From NCBI GenBank assembly GCA_002363385.1, contig DEVL01000003.1, forward strand, positions 1,121,503-1,185,502: 64,000 nucleotides of DNA, written 5' to 3'. Source of the DNA: Stenotrophomonas maltophilia (GTDB lineage: Bacteria > Pseudomonadota > Gammaproteobacteria > Xanthomonadales > Xanthomonadaceae). This document shows positions 7,545-17,102 of this stretch, in pieces. The notes under the pieces were generated by a model, which was not told where the DNA came from, did not search any database, and was given only the letters and a program-made list of their open reading frames with translations. A program made the translations under genes and the position numbers. Each line of letters starts with the position of its first letter. Position 1 is the stretch's first letter.

Positions 7545-9024
7545 AGAAATCCTGGTCAATGTCACCCCGCGGGAAACCCGCGTCGCCGTCATCGAGAACG
7601 GCATGCTGCAGGAACTGCATATCGAACGCGGCTGGCGCCGTGGCGTGGTCGGCAACATCTACAAGGGCAAGGTGCAGCGGGTGATGCCGGGCATGCAGGC
7701 GGCCTTCGTCGAGGTCGGGCTGGAGCGCGCCGCGTTCCTGCACGCCAACGATGTCATCCGCCCGGCCCCGGTGGCCAGCGCCGATACCGAAGGCACCACC
7801 CTGCCGCCGCCGTCCTCGGTGCCGATCGTGGAGCTGTTGCGTGACGGCCAGGACATCGTGGTGCAGGTGGTCAAGGACCCGATCGGCACCAAGGGCGCCC
7901 GCCTGACCACCCAGATCAGCATTCCCTCACGCTACATGGTGCTGCTGCCGCAGTCCAAGGTGGTGGGCGTGTCGGCCCGGATCGAGGACGAGGCCGAGCG
8001 CGCCCGCCTGAAAACGCTGGTGACCGAGCTGTCGGCCCAGCACGGCGGCTACGGCTATATCGTGCGCACCAATGCCGAAGGCCAGCCGGCCGAGGCGATC
8101 GCCGAGGATGTCGCGTATCTGTCGCGGGTCTGGAACGTGGTCGAGCGTCGTGGCCGCGATGCTGCCCCGTGCAGCGTGATCTACGAAGACCTGAGCCTGC
8201 CGCTGCGCTCGGTGCGTGACCTGATCCGCAAGGACGTGGACAAGGTCAAGGTCGATTCCAAGGAGACCTTCACGCAGTTGCAGGCCTTCGTGGCCAAGTA
8301 CATGCCGGTGCTGGCCGAGAAGATCGAGCTGTACAGCGGTGATCGCCCGATCTTCGACATGTTCGGGGTCGAGGATGAGATCGGCCGCGCGCTGGACAAG
8401 CAGGTACCGCTGAAGTCCGGTGGATATCTGGTGATCGACCAGACCGAGGCGATGACCACGATCGATGTGAACACCGGTTCCTTCCTGGGCCAGCGCAATC
8501 TCGAAGAGACGGTGTTCCGCACCAATCTGGAGGCTGCGCAGGCGGTGGCGCGCCAGCTGCGGCTGCGCAACCTGGGCGGCATCATCATCATCGACTTCAT
8601 CGACATGGACGATGCCGAGCATCGCCGCCAGGTGCTGCGCACGCTGGAGAAGGCGTTGGCCCGCGACCATGCCAAGACCACCGTCTACGACTTCTCGCCG
8701 CTGGGCCTGGTCGAGATGACCCGCAAACGCACGGTGGAAAGCCTGGAGCGCCAGCTGTCCGAGCCGTGCCCGGAGTGCAGTGGCCGTGGCTCGATCAAGA
8801 CAGCCGAAACGGTGACCTACGAAATCTTCCGTGAGATCACCCGGGCCGTGCGTCAGTTCGATGCGGCGCGCCTGCTGGTGATCGCGTCCTCCAAGGTGGT
8901 CGCACGCATCACCGACGAGGAATCCTCGGCCGTGGCCGAACTGGAGGAGTTCCTCGGCAAGAGCATCCGCTTCCAGGCTGACGAGCAGTACCTGCAGGAG
9001 CAGTTTGATGTCGTGCTGCTCTGA
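7537..9024 (+). CDS. rng: Ribonuclease G
   Basis: RNase G is an endoribonuclease related to the catalytic half of RNase E; it matures the 16S rRNA 5' end and degrades some mRNAs. The 495-residue protein starts MSEEILVNVTPRETRVAV, has an S1 RNA-binding domain (VVGNIYKGKVQRVMPGMQAAF, about residues 35-130), and carries the two metal-binding acidic clusters VIDQTEAMTTIDVNTG and GGIIIIDFIDMDD. The zinc-link motif EPCPECSGRG follows, as expected for the family. The start overlaps the end of maf. Length is typical and there is no C-terminal scaffold, so it is RNase G and not RNase E. Confidence 0.96.
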   Translation: MSEEILVNVTPRETRVAVIENGMLQELHIERGWRRGVVGNIYKGKVQRVMPGMQAAFVEVGLERAAFLHANDVIRPAPVASADTEGTTLPPPSSVPIVELLRDGQDIVVQVVKDPIGTKGARLTTQISIPSRYMVLLPQSKVVGVSARIEDEAERARLKTLVTELSAQHGGYGYIVRTNAEGQPAEAIAEDVAYLSRVWNVVERRGRDAAPCSVIYEDLSLPLRSVRDLIRKDVDKVKVDSKETFTQLQAFVAKYMPVLAEKIELYSGDRPIFDMFGVEDEIGRALDKQVPLKSGGYLVIDQTEAMTTIDVNTGSFLGQRNLEETVFRTNLEAAQAVARQLRLRNLGGIIIIDFIDMDDAEHRRQVLRTLEKALARDHAKTTVYDFSPLGLVEMTRKRTVESLERQLSEPCPECSGRGSIKTAETVTYEIFREITRAVRQFDAARLLVIASSKVVARITDEESSAVAELEEFLGKSIRFQADEQYLQEQFDVVLL

Positions 9025-9054
9025 TCACGGCCGGTCCGGCGTTCCCACGTTCCG

Positions 9055-12000
9055 ATGAGCACACCGCTGCGCCTGCGCCTGCGCCGGATCCGCCGCCATG
9101 CTGTGTATGCGGTGGCGATCGTGCTCGTGGGCGTGGCCCTGCTGGTCGGCACCGCCAGCCAGCTGTTGCCCTTGGCCGAGCGTCACCCGGAGAAGGTGGC
9201 GGCGTGGCTGAGCGCGCGCGCGGGCCAGCCGGTGCGCTTCGACGCGCTGGATACTGCCTGGACCCGACGGGGGCCGCTGTTGCAGCTCAAGGGGCTGCAC
9301 ATCGGTGAAGGACAGGGCCTGCGCATCGGCGAGGCCGAGGTACTGGTCTCGATGTATGCCGGCCTGCTGCCGGGCCACTCGCTGACCGAGCTGAGGCTGC
9401 GTGGTGTGGCGTTGGTACTGCAGCGGGCCGACGACGGTCGCTGGTCTGTTCAGGGTCTGCCGCAGTCCAGTGCGGGCGACCCGCTGGAAACCCTGCGTCG
9501 GCTGGGCGAACTGCAGGTGATCGGCGGGCGTTTGCGCGTCGATGCACCGTCGCTGGGTGTGCAGGCCGAACTGCCGCGGATCGACCTGCGCCTGCGCGTC
9601 AACGGCCAGCGCCTGCGCGTCGGCGCGCGCGCCTGGGCCGACCCGGCCGCACAGCCGCTGACGGCGGTGCTGGAGTTCGAGCGCAAGCGGGGTGACGGGC
9701 AGGCGTGGCTGTCGGCCGACCCGGCCGATTTCCGTGCGTGGTCCTCGCTGCTGCAGGTTGGCGGCATCGGCCTGCAGCAGGGCACGGGTGAATTCAATGC
9801 GTGGGTGGACCTGCGCGATCACCGCGTGGTGATGGTCACCACCGATGCGGACCTGCAGAACGTCCAGGTGCGCGGGGTGAAGCTTGCCGACGGCACACAT
9901 CCGCAGCTTGCGCTGGATACGCTGGAACTGCGTGCGCGCTGGCGCTGGGTAAAGGGCGGCTGGCGCGCCGATGCGCCGCGGCTGCGGATCGGTCTGGAAG
10001 GCAGCACCCAGCAGCTGGATGGCCTGCTGCTGGCGGGCGGCCAGCACTTCGCGCTGGCCGGCGACAACATCGATGCCACCGCGCTGCTGCGCGGGCTGGC
10101 ACTGACCGACCGGATCGATCCGGGGCTGCGTGAGTGGCTGCATGACGCCGCGCCGAAGGTGCGGATGACGCGCGTGCGCGTGGCCGGCGAGCAGGGCGGT
10201 CCGCTGTCCATCGACGGCGATCTGGAAGACATCCGCTTCGCGGCGGTCGGGCATTCGCCAGGGCTCAGCGGCGTGGGCGGCCGATTCACCGGCGATGCCG
10301 ATGGCTTCACCCTGGATCTGCAGCCGCAGCGGGTGATGCACTTCGATTGGCCCAGCGGATTCGGCGAGCGCCACGATGTGCGCCTGGCGGGGCAGCTGGT
10401 CGGGTGGCGCGACGAGGCCGGCGGCTGGCGGATCGGCACCCCGGCGCTGCGCGTGCAGGGCACCGATTACGCCGCCGATGTGCGCGGTGGCATCTGGTTC
10501 CAGAACAACGGCACCCGCCCGTGGCTGGAGCTGGCGGCAAAGATCGACGATGTACCGATGACCGCCGCCAAGCGTTTCTGGATCCATTCCAAGATGAGCA
10601 AGGCCGCCACCGACTGGCTGGATGCCGCACTGGTGTCCGGCCAGGTGCGCGACGGCGTGGGCCTGGTCACCGGAGATCTGGAGGACTGGCCCTTCGACAA
10701 GAACAATGGCCGCTTCGAAGCGACCGGGCACATCGATACCGGCAGCATCCGCTTCCAGCACGACTGGCCGACGATGGACAAGGTGGATGCGGACATCGCG
10801 TTCATCGGGCCGGGCTTCGAGCTGCACGGTAAAGGCGATCTCGCGGGCGTCGCGGTGGACAACTTCGACGCCGGCATTCCGGATTTCGGCGTGACGGCGC
10901 TGTACGTCAAGGCGACCAGCCGCAGCGATGCCGGCGCCCTGCTGGCCATGCTCAAGCAGAGCCCGTTGCAGGCCACCTACGGTGAGATCCTGAACAACCT
11001 CACCGCGAAAGGGCCCGCCGCGGTCACCTTCGATCTGCTGCAGCCGCTGCATCACGACGAGGGCGGCGGTCACCTGCAGGGCACGGTCGATCTCAATGGC
11101 GCCACCCTCACCGAGAAGCGCTTCGACCTGGTCTTCGAGAACATGCGCGGCAAGGCCCGGTATGGCCATGGCGGCTTCGATGCGGAGAACCTCGCGGTGC
11201 GCCACCAGGGCCAGGACGGGCTGCTCAGCCTGCGGGCCGGCGAGTTCGTGCGCGATCCGCAACAGGCGTTCGAATCCGAGCTGAGCGCTTCGCTGGAAGC
11301 GGGCGCGTTGCTGGACCGCGCGCCGGAACTGAACTGGCTCAAGCCTTACATCCAGGGCACCTCGCGCTGGACCATCGGGGTGACCCTGCCCAAGGTGGCC
11401 GCCGGCAGCAAGGTCGAGCCGCCCACGGTGCTCAAGCTGCATTCGGATCTGGTCGGCACCACGCTGGAACTTCCTGCGCCGCTGGACAAGCCGGCGGCGA
11501 CACCGTTGGCGACGGATGTGACGGCGCAGCTCCCGATGGGCAGCGGTCGCGTCGATGTCGCCTTCGGCCAGCGCCTGGCCTTGGCCGCGCGTACGCATGA
11601 CAACCAGACCGGCGTGCAGGTCACCCTCGGCAGCGACCATGTGGACCGCGATCCACCGGCCAGCGGGCTGGTGGTGAACGGCCGCAGCGGCTCGCTGGAT
11701 GCGCTGGAGTGGATCGCGCTGGCCCGCTCGCCGCAGGGCGGCGACGGCAAGGACCCGATGCCGCTGCGGCACGTGGACGTGCAGGTCGGCCAGTTGCTGC
11801 TGGCCGGCGGCATGTTCCCGCAGACCCGGCTGCAGCTGCGGCCGACCGGCAACAGCGTGGACGTACGCATGGATGGCCCCTCGTTGGCGGGCAGCCTGAG
11901 CGTGCCCAATGCCGATGGCGGCACCATCGTCGGCAAGCTCAGCCGCGTGCACTGGCAATCGCTGCCGACGCCGGTGAAGCCGCCCAGCGATGGCGCGCCG

Positions 12001-12915
12001 ATCCTGCTGCCGCCGGACGTGGCCCTGCCGGCGCGGGTCCAGGCCAGTGCCAATGACACCAATCCGGCCAAGATCCCGCCGCTGTCGCTGGATATCGACG
12101 ACCTGCAGTTCGGCAAGGCCAAGCTCGGCCAGGCGGTATTGCGCACGCGGCCGATGGCCAACGGGCTGAGTGTGGATCAGCTGCAGTTCCGCGCCCCCAA
12201 GCAGGCGATCGACGTCAATGGCCGCTGGATGGGCATGGGGGAAGCGGCGCGCAGCCAGTTCAACGTGCAGGTCAAGAGCGAGGACCTGGGCGGGCTGATG
12301 CAGAACCTCGATTACGGCGGCCAGCTGCGTGGCGGCCAGGGCCAGCTGACGATGTCGGCCGGTTGGCAGGGTGGGCCGTCCGATTTCCAGCTCGGTGCCC
12401 TGCAGGGTCAGCTCGATGTGCAGGCCCGCAACGGCCAGCTGCTGGAGCTTGAGCCCGGCGCCGGCCGCGTGCTCGGGCTGCTCAGCGTGACCCAGCTGCC
12501 GCGCCGGTTGATGTTCGATTTCCGCGATTTCTTCTCCAAGGGCTTCGCCTTCAACCAGGTGGAGGGCAGCGTGGCCTTCGGCAACGGCATGGCCACCACC
12601 GACAAGGTGCTCATTGAAGGCCCGGCGGCGAACATCACCATCCGTGGCCAGACCGATCTGCGCCAGCAGCGGTTCGACCAGACCATCGACGTCAACCCGC
12701 GCGCGGGCAACCTGCTGACCGTGGTCGGCGCGGTCGCCGGCGGCCCGGTGGGAGCGGCGGTCGGCGCGGCTGCCAATGCAGTGCTGTCCAAGCCGCTGGG
12801 GGAGATCGGCGCCAAGACTTACCGCGTGACCGGCCCTTGGGCCGAACCCAAGGTCGACGTGATCGACCGTGACGCAGCGCCCAGGCCGGCCCCGGCCGCA
12901 CCGCCGGCGCGCTGA
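9055..12915 (+). CDS. yhdP: YhdP family AsmA-like protein
   Basis: A very large (1286-residue) envelope protein of the AsmA/TamB/YhdP group, which bridges the inner and outer membranes and is thought to move phospholipids. It has one N-terminal membrane anchor (about residues 18-38, VYAVAIVLVGVALLVG) and a long periplasmic beta-rich body. The family ending includes a GRVLGLLSVTQLPRRLMFDF motif, then FDQTIDVNPRAG and an Ala/Gly-rich stretch before VTGPWAEPKVD. It follows rng by 30 bases and precedes tldD, as in other Gammaproteobacteria. A minus-strand frame of similar length is a codon-bias shadow. Confidence 0.92.
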   Translation: MSTPLRLRLRRIRRHAVYAVAIVLVGVALLVGTASQLLPLAERHPEKVAAWLSARAGQPVRFDALDTAWTRRGPLLQLKGLHIGEGQGLRIGEAEVLVSMYAGLLPGHSLTELRLRGVALVLQRADDGRWSVQGLPQSSAGDPLETLRRLGELQVIGGRLRVDAPSLGVQAELPRIDLRLRVNGQRLRVGARAWADPAAQPLTAVLEFERKRGDGQAWLSADPADFRAWSSLLQVGGIGLQQGTGEFNAWVDLRDHRVVMVTTDADLQNVQVRGVKLADGTHPQLALDTLELRARWRWVKGGWRADAPRLRIGLEGSTQQLDGLLLAGGQHFALAGDNIDATALLRGLALTDRIDPGLREWLHDAAPKVRMTRVRVAGEQGGPLSIDGDLEDIRFAAVGHSPGLSGVGGRFTGDADGFTLDLQPQRVMHFDWPSGFGERHDVRLAGQLVGWRDEAGGWRIGTPALRVQGTDYAADVRGGIWFQNNGTRPWLELAAKIDDVPMTAAKRFWIHSKMSKAATDWLDAALVSGQVRDGVGLVTGDLEDWPFDKNNGRFEATGHIDTGSIRFQHDWPTMDKVDADIAFIGPGFELHGKGDLAGVAVDNFDAGIPDFGVTALYVKATSRSDAGALLAMLKQSPLQATYGEILNNLTAKGPAAVTFDLLQPLHHDEGGGHLQGTVDLNGATLTEKRFDLVFENMRGKARYGHGGFDAENLAVRHQGQDGLLSLRAGEFVRDPQQAFESELSASLEAGALLDRAPELNWLKPYIQGTSRWTIGVTLPKVAAGSKVEPPTVLKLHSDLVGTTLELPAPLDKPAATPLATDVTAQLPMGSGRVDVAFGQRLALAARTHDNQTGVQVTLGSDHVDRDPPASGLVVNGRSGSLDALEWIALARSPQGGDGKDPMPLRHVDVQVGQLLLAGGMFPQTRLQLRPTGNSVDVRMDGPSLAGSLSVPNADGGTIVGKLSRVHWQSLPTPVKPPSDGAPILLPPDVALPARVQASANDTNPAKIPPLSLDIDDLQFGKAKLGQAVLRTRPMANGLSVDQLQFRAPKQAIDVNGRWMGMGEAARSQFNVQVKSEDLGGLMQNLDYGGQLRGGQGQLTMSAGWQGGPSDFQLGALQGQLDVQARNGQLLELEPGAGRVLGLLSVTQLPRRLMFDFRDFFSKGFAFNQVEGSVAFGNGMATTDKVLIEGPAANITIRGQTDLRQQRFDQTIDVNPRAGNLLTVVGAVAGGPVGAAVGAAANAVLSKPLGEIGAKTYRVTGPWAEPKVDVIDRDAAPRPAPAAPPAR

Positions 12916-12969
12916 TCCCTTTCCTGCGCCCGGGTTGCGATTGCGCCCGGCGCCCACAGATCAAAGAGC

Positions 12970-14415
12970 ATGAACAACAACGCACTTTCGCTGGCCACCG
13001 ACCGTCTGCTGCTGCCCGCCGGGCTGGATGCGAACGGTCTGGAACGTACCTTCGGCACCCTGTTGGGGCCGGGCATCGATTTCGGGGATCTGTATTTCCA
13101 GCACGCGCGCCGCGAGAGCTGGAGCGTGGAGGACGGCATCGTCAAGGACGGTGCGCATTCGATCGAACAGGGTGTGGGCGTGCGCGCCATCGCCGGTGAG
13201 AAGACCGGCTTCGCCTACTCCGATGACATCCACAGCGACGCGTTGCTGGCCGCGGCCAGCTCGGCCCGCGCGATCTCCCGCGAGGGTGGGGCGCAGTCGG
13301 CCCGCTCGCTGGTGCGTGGCAGTGGGCGCGCGCTGTACCCGGCGCTGGACCCCATCGACGGCATGGGCAACGAGGCCAAGGTCGAGATGCTCAAGCGGCT
13401 GGACCGCTACCTGCGCGCCGCCGACCCGCGCGTGCAGCAGGTGATGGTCAGCTTGTCCGGCGGTGTGGATACGGTCCTGATCGCGCGCAGCGATGGCGTG
13501 CTCGCCGCGGATATCCGCCCGCTGGTGCGCTTGAACGTGCAGGTCATCGTCGAGCAGCATGGGCGTCGCGAGTCGGGTTACTCCGGTGGTGGCGGCCGTT
13601 ACAGCTATGAAGACCTGTTCGCCGATGGGCGCCCGGAAGGTTTTGCCCGCGAGGCGCTGCGCCAGGCGCTGGTGAACCTGGAGGCGATTCCGGCGCCGGC
13701 CGGGGTGATGACCGTAGTGCTCGGCCCGGGCTGGCCCGGCGTGCTGCTGCACGAAGCGGTCGGTCACGGCCTGGAAGGCGACTTCAACCGCAAGGGCACC
13801 AGCGTCTACGCCGGCCGCATCGGCGAGCGCGTTGCCGCACCGGGCGTGACCATCGTGGACGATGGCACTCTGGATGGGCGCCGCGGCTCGCTGAACATTG
13901 ATGACGAAGGCCACCCGACCCAGTGCACCACGCTGATCGAGGACGGCATCCTGGTCGGCTACATGCAGGATTCGCTCAACGCGCGCCTGATGGGCGTGGC
14001 CCCGACCGGCAACGGCCGCCGCGAGTCGTTCGCGCACATGACCATGCCGCGCATGACCAACACCTATATGCGCGCCGGCCAGCACGATCCGGAAGAGATG
14101 ATCCGCTCGGTCAAGCGTGGCCTGTACGCCGTCAACTTCGGTGGCGGCCAGGTCGACATCACCAGCGGCAAGTACGTGTTCTCGGCCACCGAGGCCTACC
14201 TGATCGAAGACGGAAAAATCACGGCACCGGTGAAGGGCGCCACCCTGATCGGCAACGGGCCGGAAACCATGCAGAAAGTGCGCATGATCGGCAACGACCT
14301 GGCCCTGGACGAGGGCGTGGGCATCTGCGGCAAGGATGGCCAGAGTGTGCCGGTCGGCGTGGGCCAGCCGTCGCTGCTGATCGATGGCATCACCGTGGGC
14401 GGCACCCAGGCCTGA
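12970..14415 (+). CDS. tldD: Metalloprotease TldD
   Basis: TldD is the zinc-bearing subunit of the TldD/TldE protease, which degrades unfolded peptides and in some species matures modified peptides or antitoxins. The 481-residue protein contains HEAVGHGLEGD near residues 261-271, the HExxxH metal site. It also has YSGGGGRYSYEDLFADG and the closing QSVPVGVGQPSLLIDGITVGGT, all typical. The partner pmbA (tldE) is only 760 bases downstream, separated by yjgA on the other strand. Confidence 0.96.
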   Translation: MNNNALSLATDRLLLPAGLDANGLERTFGTLLGPGIDFGDLYFQHARRESWSVEDGIVKDGAHSIEQGVGVRAIAGEKTGFAYSDDIHSDALLAAASSARAISREGGAQSARSLVRGSGRALYPALDPIDGMGNEAKVEMLKRLDRYLRAADPRVQQVMVSLSGGVDTVLIARSDGVLAADIRPLVRLNVQVIVEQHGRRESGYSGGGGRYSYEDLFADGRPEGFAREALRQALVNLEAIPAPAGVMTVVLGPGWPGVLLHEAVGHGLEGDFNRKGTSVYAGRIGERVAAPGVTIVDDGTLDGRRGSLNIDDEGHPTQCTTLIEDGILVGYMQDSLNARLMGVAPTGNGRRESFAHMTMPRMTNTYMRAGQHDPEEMIRSVKRGLYAVNFGGGQVDITSGKYVFSATEAYLIEDGKITAPVKGATLIGNGPETMQKVRMIGNDLALDEGVGICGKDGQSVPVGVGQPSLLIDGITVGGTQA

Positions 14416-14493
14416 GCCGGGATGCATTCGCCTGCGCTGCCTGATCACGCGGCTGCCAGCGGGATGCTGGCGCCGCCGCGTGAGCGCCGGGAC

Positions 14494-15108
14494 TCAGTCC
14501 TCGGCGTTTTCGTCGCTGTCGCTGTCCGTGTCGACCGCCTCATCCAGCGCGTCGTCGGACGCGGCGTTCACGCCTTCCAGGCCGAGCGCGGCCGGCAGCA
14601 GCAGGGTGCGCAGCACCTGGAAGATCTCGCGGTAGGCGCGCGGCGGCTTGTTCTTGGCCTTCTCGGCCTGGGCATTGCGCACCAGCGTGCGCAGTTCCTG
14701 GCGGTCGGCATGCGGATACTCGTCCAGCAGGGCGCCCAGCGCCTTGTCGCCGTCCTTGAGCAGGCGCTCGCGCCAGTCTTCCACGCGGTGCATCGTCGCC
14801 ACTTCACGGCGCGAGGTCTCGCTGTTGGCATCCAGCGCGTTGCGGATCGCATCCAGCACGGCGTCGTCTTCGCGGCGCATGTGCTTGGCCAGGAACGCCA
14901 GCTGGCGCTTGTGGGCGATATGCGCGGTGATGCGCTTGGCCTCGGCGATGTGCGGCAGCAGGTCTTCCGGCACCGGCAGGCGCGCCAGCTGGGCCGGGGT
15001 CAGCGAGACCAGCTTCTCGCCCAGGGCCAGCACGTCCAGCGCAGCCCGACGGTTCTGGCTGCGGCTGATATCAAGGAATTCACCGGTTTCTTCGTCGCGT
15101 CCGCGCAT
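14494..15108 (-). CDS. yjgA: Ribosome-associated protein YjgA (DUF615)
   Basis: YjgA associates with late pre-50S ribosomal particles in E. coli. The 204-residue product starts MRGRDEETGEFLDISRSQNRR and has the family core DVLALGEKLVSL and LPHIAEAKRITAHIAHKRQLAFLAKHMR, with a very acidic tail (SDDALDEAVDTDSDSDENAED). An upstream extension to 15177 would run into the pmbA start and lacks family similarity. The gene is divergent from pmbA, the same arrangement as in E. coli, with 68 bases between the starts. Confidence 0.92.
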   Translation of the reverse strand: MRGRDEETGEFLDISRSQNRRAALDVLALGEKLVSLTPAQLARLPVPEDLLPHIAEAKRITAHIAHKRQLAFLAKHMRREDDAVLDAIRNALDANSETSRREVATMHRVEDWRERLLKDGDKALGALLDEYPHADRQELRTLVRNAQAEKAKNKPPRAYREIFQVLRTLLLPAALGLEGVNAASDDALDEAVDTDSDSDENAED

Positions 15109-15176
15109 CGTCTTATTTCCACATCCGTAAACTGTGCCGGCGTCGCGCCGGGCACTCACCTGTACAGGATAAAGCA

Positions 15177-16544
15177 TTGAACGTGATCTCCCCTGAAGTC
15201 TCCCCGGCCGACGACAGCCTGCAGCGCCTGGAGCAGCTGGCCGACATCTCCCAGCGTCTGCTGGAGCGCGCCAAAGCCCTGGGTGCCACCCAGGCCGAGG
15301 TCAGCTGCAGCGATGAGCGCGGCCTGGATGTGAACGTGCGCCTGGGCGAGGTCGAAACGGTCGAGTCCACCCGTGACCGCGGCATTGCCGTGACCGTCTA
15401 CTTCGGCCAGCGCAAGGGCAGCGCCAGCACCGCCGACCTGCGCGAGAGCAGCCTGGAGTCGACCGTGGCCCAGGCCTGCGCGATCGCCCGCCACACCGAG
15501 GACGACGAGGCCGCCGGACTGGCCGAGGCGGCCCTGATGGCCCGTGAGTTTCCGGATCTGGACAGCTGGCACCCCTGGGAACTCAGCGCCGATGCGGCGC
15601 TGGATCTGGCCCTGGCCTGCGAAGCGGCCGGTCGTGAAGCCGACTCGCGCATCAGCAATTCCGACGGTGCCTCGGCCGCGACCGCGCAGAGCCTGTCGGT
15701 GTATGCCAACTCGCATGGCTTCATCGGCCGCGAGCGCAGCAGCCACCACTCGATCGGCTGTGCGCTGATCGCCGGGCAGGGCGATGGCATGCAGCGCGAC
15801 GGCTGGTACAGCAGCGCGCTGGCCCGCGAGGATCTGGACGATGCCGCCTCGATCGGCCGCCGTGCCGCCGAGCGCACCGTCGCCCGGTTGGACCCGCGCT
15901 CGATGACCACGGCGCAGATGCCGGTGCTGTATTCGCCGGAGGTGGCCCGCTCGCTGATCGGCCATCTGCTCGGCGCGGTCTCCGGCGGCGCGCTGTACCG
16001 TCGCGCCAGCTTCCTGCTCGACAGCGTCGGCACGCGTCTGTTCCCGGACTGGTTCGGCATCGACGAGCTGCCGCTGCTGCGCCGTGGGCTGCGCTCGGCC
16101 GCTTTCGATGGTGATGGCGTGGCCACGCGTAATTCGGCGCTGATCCGCGATGGCGTGCTGGAGCGGTACATTTTGGGTAGTTACTCGGCGCGCAAGCTCG
16201 GCCTGCCGACCACCGCCAACGCCGGTGGCGTGCACAACCTCAAGGTCACTGCCAACGCGGGCGATCTGGTCTCCATTGCCCGGCAGATGGGTGATGGACT
16301 GCTGGTCACCGAACTGATGGGGCAGGGCGTCAACAGTGTCACCGGTGACTACTCGCGCGGCGCTGGCGGCTTCCGCGTGGAGAACGGCGAGATCACCTAC
16401 CCGGTCGATGGCATCACCATCGCCGGCAACCTCAAGGATATGTTCGCCAGCATCGAAGCGGTGGGCACGGACATCGATACGCGCTCGCATGTGCATACCG
16501 GTTCGATCCTTGTAGGACGAATGACCGTAGCCGGTAACGATTGA
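15177..16544 (+). CDS. pmbA: Metalloprotease subunit PmbA/TldE
   Basis: PmbA (TldE) partners with TldD; it shares the fold but lacks the zinc site, and no HExxxH is visible here. The 455-residue product has CSDERGLDVNVRLGEVETVE early, LYSPEVARSLIGHLLGAVSGGALYR in the middle and an ending with GGFRVENGEITYPVDGITIAGN. The frame opens at TTG; a GTG two codons later is an alternative. Together with tldD it forms the two-subunit protease. Confidence 0.94.
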   Translation: MNVISPEVSPADDSLQRLEQLADISQRLLERAKALGATQAEVSCSDERGLDVNVRLGEVETVESTRDRGIAVTVYFGQRKGSASTADLRESSLESTVAQACAIARHTEDDEAAGLAEAALMAREFPDLDSWHPWELSADAALDLALACEAAGREADSRISNSDGASAATAQSLSVYANSHGFIGRERSSHHSIGCALIAGQGDGMQRDGWYSSALAREDLDDAASIGRRAAERTVARLDPRSMTTAQMPVLYSPEVARSLIGHLLGAVSGGALYRRASFLLDSVGTRLFPDWFGIDELPLLRRGLRSAAFDGDGVATRNSALIRDGVLERYILGSYSARKLGLPTTANAGGVHNLKVTANAGDLVSIARQMGDGLLVTELMGQGVNSVTGDYSRGAGGFRVENGEITYPVDGITIAGNLKDMFASIEAVGTDIDTRSHVHTGSILVGRMTVAGND

Positions 16545-16622
16545 CGTATTCTATGGGGGCTGCCCTGGCAGGCGGGGAGCCTGCCGCGTGCAATACCCAT
16601 TACCTCGAACAAGGAGTTTCAC

Positions 16623-17000
16623 GTGAGCGATTTCGACAACGTCACCACCCCCCCGCCGCCGGTGAGCGCACCGGCCCCGGCCGAACAGCGCACCATGGCC
16701 CTGGTGGCCCACCTGCTGGGTATCTTCACCTGGTTCCTCGGCCCGCTGATCATCTGGCTGATCAACAAGGACGACAGCAGCAAGAGCTTCGTCACCGACC
16801 AGGCCAAGGAAGCGCTGAACTTCCAGATCACCATCACCATCGCGATGCTGATCTGCATCGTGCTGACCATCGTCATCATCGGCGGCCTGCTGGCCCCGAT
16901 CGTCGGCCTGCTCAACGTGATCTTCTGCATCATTGCAGCGGTCAAGGCCAACAATGGCGAAGCCTATCGTTACCCGTTCGCCCTGCGCCTGATCAAGTAA
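16623..17000 (+). CDS. DUF4870 domain membrane protein
   Basis: A 125-residue protein of unknown function. It has a Pro/Ala-rich cytosolic start (TTPPPPVSAPAPAEQ), then RTMALVAHLLGIFTWFLGPLIIWLI, and two further hydrophobic segments (about residues 70-105) as in the DUF4870 family. QAKEALNFQITI between the segments is a family hallmark. It starts at GTG with AAGGAG ten bases upstream, and is followed by a strong terminator, so it is probably transcribed alone. Confidence 0.88.
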   Translation: MSDFDNVTTPPPPVSAPAPAEQRTMALVAHLLGIFTWFLGPLIIWLINKDDSSKSFVTDQAKEALNFQITITIAMLICIVLTIVIIGGLLAPIVGLLNVIFCIIAAVKANNGEAYRYPFALRLIK

Positions 17001-17025
17001 TCGATCCGCAGTGCTGGAACGAACA

Positions 17026-17052
17026 ACGCCCGGGATTCCCGGGCGTTTTTTT
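17026..17052 (+). terminator. Terminator after the DUF4870 gene
   Basis: A 9-bp stem ACGCCCGGG/CCCGGGCGT with a three-base loop is followed by a run of T residues, 25 bases after the stop. Confidence 0.92.
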
Positions 17053-17065
17053 GTGTCCTGGCGCT

Positions 17066-17088
17066 GTAGAGCCACGCCATGCGCGGCT
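17066..17088 (+). repeat. GTAG-headed palindrome (SMAG/REP-like)
   Basis: GTAG is followed by an 8-bp arm AGCCACGC, a CAT loop and GCGCGGCT, with one mismatch. The GTAG head and small hairpin match the repeat class described in Stenotrophomonas. It lies between convergent genes. Confidence 0.6.
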
Positions 17089-17102
17089 GACTGCACTATC
17101 GC

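Noticed and set aside
9025..12957. Minus-strand open frame of 1310 codons opposite yhdP
   Set aside because: Low-complexity, Gln/Arg/Ala-rich translation without domains, mirrored from the high-GC yhdP gene.
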